Shown here one piece after another: positions 4,738-5,605 of a DNA stretch of 5,605 bases. How positions within the stretch are numbered: position 1 is the stretch's first letter; each line of letters opens with the position of its first letter. Below the pieces are notes generated by a model. That model did not search any database, was not told where the DNA came from, and was given only the letters and a program-made list of their open reading frames with translations. Origin of the DNA: Acidobacteriota bacterium (GTDB taxonomy: Bacteria > Acidobacteriota > Terriglobia > Terriglobales > Acidobacteriaceae); assembly GCA_021780415.1 (NCBI GenBank), contig JAJXYW010000083.1, positions 1 through 5,605 of the forward strand. The letters are read 5' to 3'. A program made the position numbers and the translations under genes.

Positions 4738-5605
4738 TTAGAATGTAAGCCGTGCTGCAATCTGCAATACGCGCGGCAGGTTTGCCTGGCCGGAGACGAT
4801 GCCGAAGTTGCCATCGCCCAGCCCGCTGTCCGGCGCACCAAACTGCGTGCGGTTGAAGACGTTGAAGGCCTCCACGCTGAACGTTCCCGTCAGCCGGTCA
4901 TACACCTTGAACACCTTGTTCGCCGACACATCCCAGTTCGCCGCTCCATTGGTCCGGATCGTCGAATCCACTCGGTTCTCATTACCGAACGCCAGCAGTC
5001 CCGGAGCCGTAAAGCACGTCGTATTGAACCATCCCGTCGCCGCCCGGCTCTGCGCCGAACCGCCCGTCACCTTGTTGCATCCCTGCACCACATTCGGCCG
5101 GATCGGCCCCGACCCAAAGTACTGGCTCAGGTAGTTCGTTCCGTTATACGAAATCGGCACCGGCAACCCGCTATGCAGCGTCGTAATGCCATTCAGCCGC
5201 CATCCTCCGATCACCGCATTCACCAGCCCATTCACACCGCTCAGGTACGGTTGCCCATGTCCAAACGGCAGCTCCACCCCGTAGTTCACCACAAGGTTCT
5301 GCGCCAGGTCTTGCATACTCACCGACTTCTCAGCGTGCAGGTTGTAGTTGTCCTGCACCACGCCCTGTCCGCCCTGTCCGTCCTCGAAGCTGCTCGTATT
5401 ATCCGTATTGCTCAGCAGCTTCGACCACGTATAGGCCAACTGCACCAGCCCGCCGTGATTGAACACCCGCTTATACGACACCTGCAGCGCCTCATACGTC
5501 GACGCGCCATACCGCGGCACGCTCTGCGTCACGCCCGTATACTGCGGGAACGGCTTCAGCAGATAGCCTTTGAACACCGTCGGCTGGTCCAGCACGCCGC
5601 CCGAG
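4738..5605 (-). CDS. TonB-dependent receptor, C-terminal part (runs off right edge)
   Basis: The last 288 codons of an outer-membrane TonB-dependent transporter, covering the end of its beta-barrel. The frame stays open to the window edge; the GTG at 5595 is an internal Val preceded in frame by Ser-Gly-Gly. Barrel marks include TYEALQVSYKRVFNHGGLVQLAYTWSK, NYGVELPFGHG and GGWRLNGITTLHSGLPV near the middle, a loop with a Cys pair (CNKVTGG...FNTTCF), SVEAFNVFNRTQF, and a final strand ending RLTF, whose terminal Phe is the usual barrel-assembly signal. This pattern matches the large receptors of Acidobacteria that begin with a carboxypeptidase-regulatory-like domain (Oar-like), although that part is outside the window. 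A well-formed terminator follows the TAA. Proximity to GH32 and a sugar porter suggests an oligosaccharide ligand, but these receptors are numerous in the group and ligand assignment is inference. No SusD-like gene is visible in the window. Confidence 0.93.
   Translation of the reverse strand, partial: SGGVLDQPTVFKGYLLKPFPQYTGVTQSVPRYGASTYEALQVSYKRVFNHGGLVQLAYTWSKLLSNTDNTSSFEDGQGGQGVVQDNYNLHAEKSVSMQDLAQNLVVNYGVELPFGHGQPYLSGVNGLVNAVIGGWRLNGITTLHSGLPVPISYNGTNYLSQYFGSGPIRPNVVQGCNKVTGGSAQSRAATGWFNTTCFTAPGLLAFGNENRVDSTIRTNGAANWDVSANKVFKVYDRLTGTFSVEAFNVFNRTQFGAPDSGLGDGNFGIVSGQANLPRVLQIAARLTF

Noticed and set aside
5593..5595. GTG as the start of the TonB-receptor reading frame
   Set aside because: The frame stays open to the window edge (Ser-Gly-Gly before the Val), and the protein homology is to the middle and end of a barrel. 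This is an internal codon of a partial gene.
1..5605. CRISPR array, tRNA/rRNA, insertion sequence, phage or toxin-antitoxin genes
   Set aside because: No regularly spaced direct repeats, tRNA-like cloverleaf, transposase or integrase motif, or small paired genes were seen. All coding space is taken up by six recognisable genes.

Overview
The window most likely comes from a member of the Acidobacteriota, close to the Terriglobus/Edaphobacter/Granulicella group. This is inferred from the style of the TonB-dependent receptor C-terminus, from a dispersed intergenic element containing CATTTCGACCGGAGCGAAGC, and from a degenerate CAAC-type hexamer tract, both of which I recall from those genomes. 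Codons are G+C-rich. No species can be named from the sequence alone.

Layout from left to right. Bases 1-179 (minus) hold the first 59 codons of a KDPG-aldolase-like gene (eda family) that runs off the left edge. Across a 147-bp divergent spacer, 327-1001 (plus) encodes a compact six-helix rhomboid intramembrane protease with an intact Ser/His dyad. It converges on 1117-1578 (minus), a YbhB/YbcL-type PEBP protein; the spacer between them carries the dispersed repeat. Next, all on the minus strand, come a sugar-porter-family MFS transporter (1681-3003, TTG start), a Tat-exported GH32 beta-fructosidase (3109-4629) and the C-terminal 288 codons of a TonB-dependent receptor (4738 to the right edge). 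Transcription runs right to left, so the order is receptor, terminator, GH32, MFS, PEBP.

The right-hand genes make a plausible pathway for fructose-containing sugars. The receptor would bring an oligosaccharide across the outer membrane, the exported GH32 enzyme would cleave beta-fructosyl bonds, and the sugar porter would take the released sugar across the inner membrane. A strong intrinsic terminator between receptor and GH32 implies that GH32-MFS (perhaps with PEBP) forms its own transcript or depends on read-through. The eda-like gene at the far left also belongs to sugar or sugar-acid breakdown. PEBP and rhomboid have no evident role in this pathway.

The plus strand is C-rich and G-poor throughout, whatever the gene orientation. 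The lone plus-strand gene therefore uses C-ending codons while the minus-strand genes favour G- and T-ending ones, which suggests that the minus strand is the leading replication strand. I found no RNA gene, CRISPR array, transposase or phage gene. No gene-free stretch exceeds 150 bp. I see no clear evidence of a new defence or mobile system; the content is ordinary metabolic and housekeeping genes with some interesting intergenic structure.
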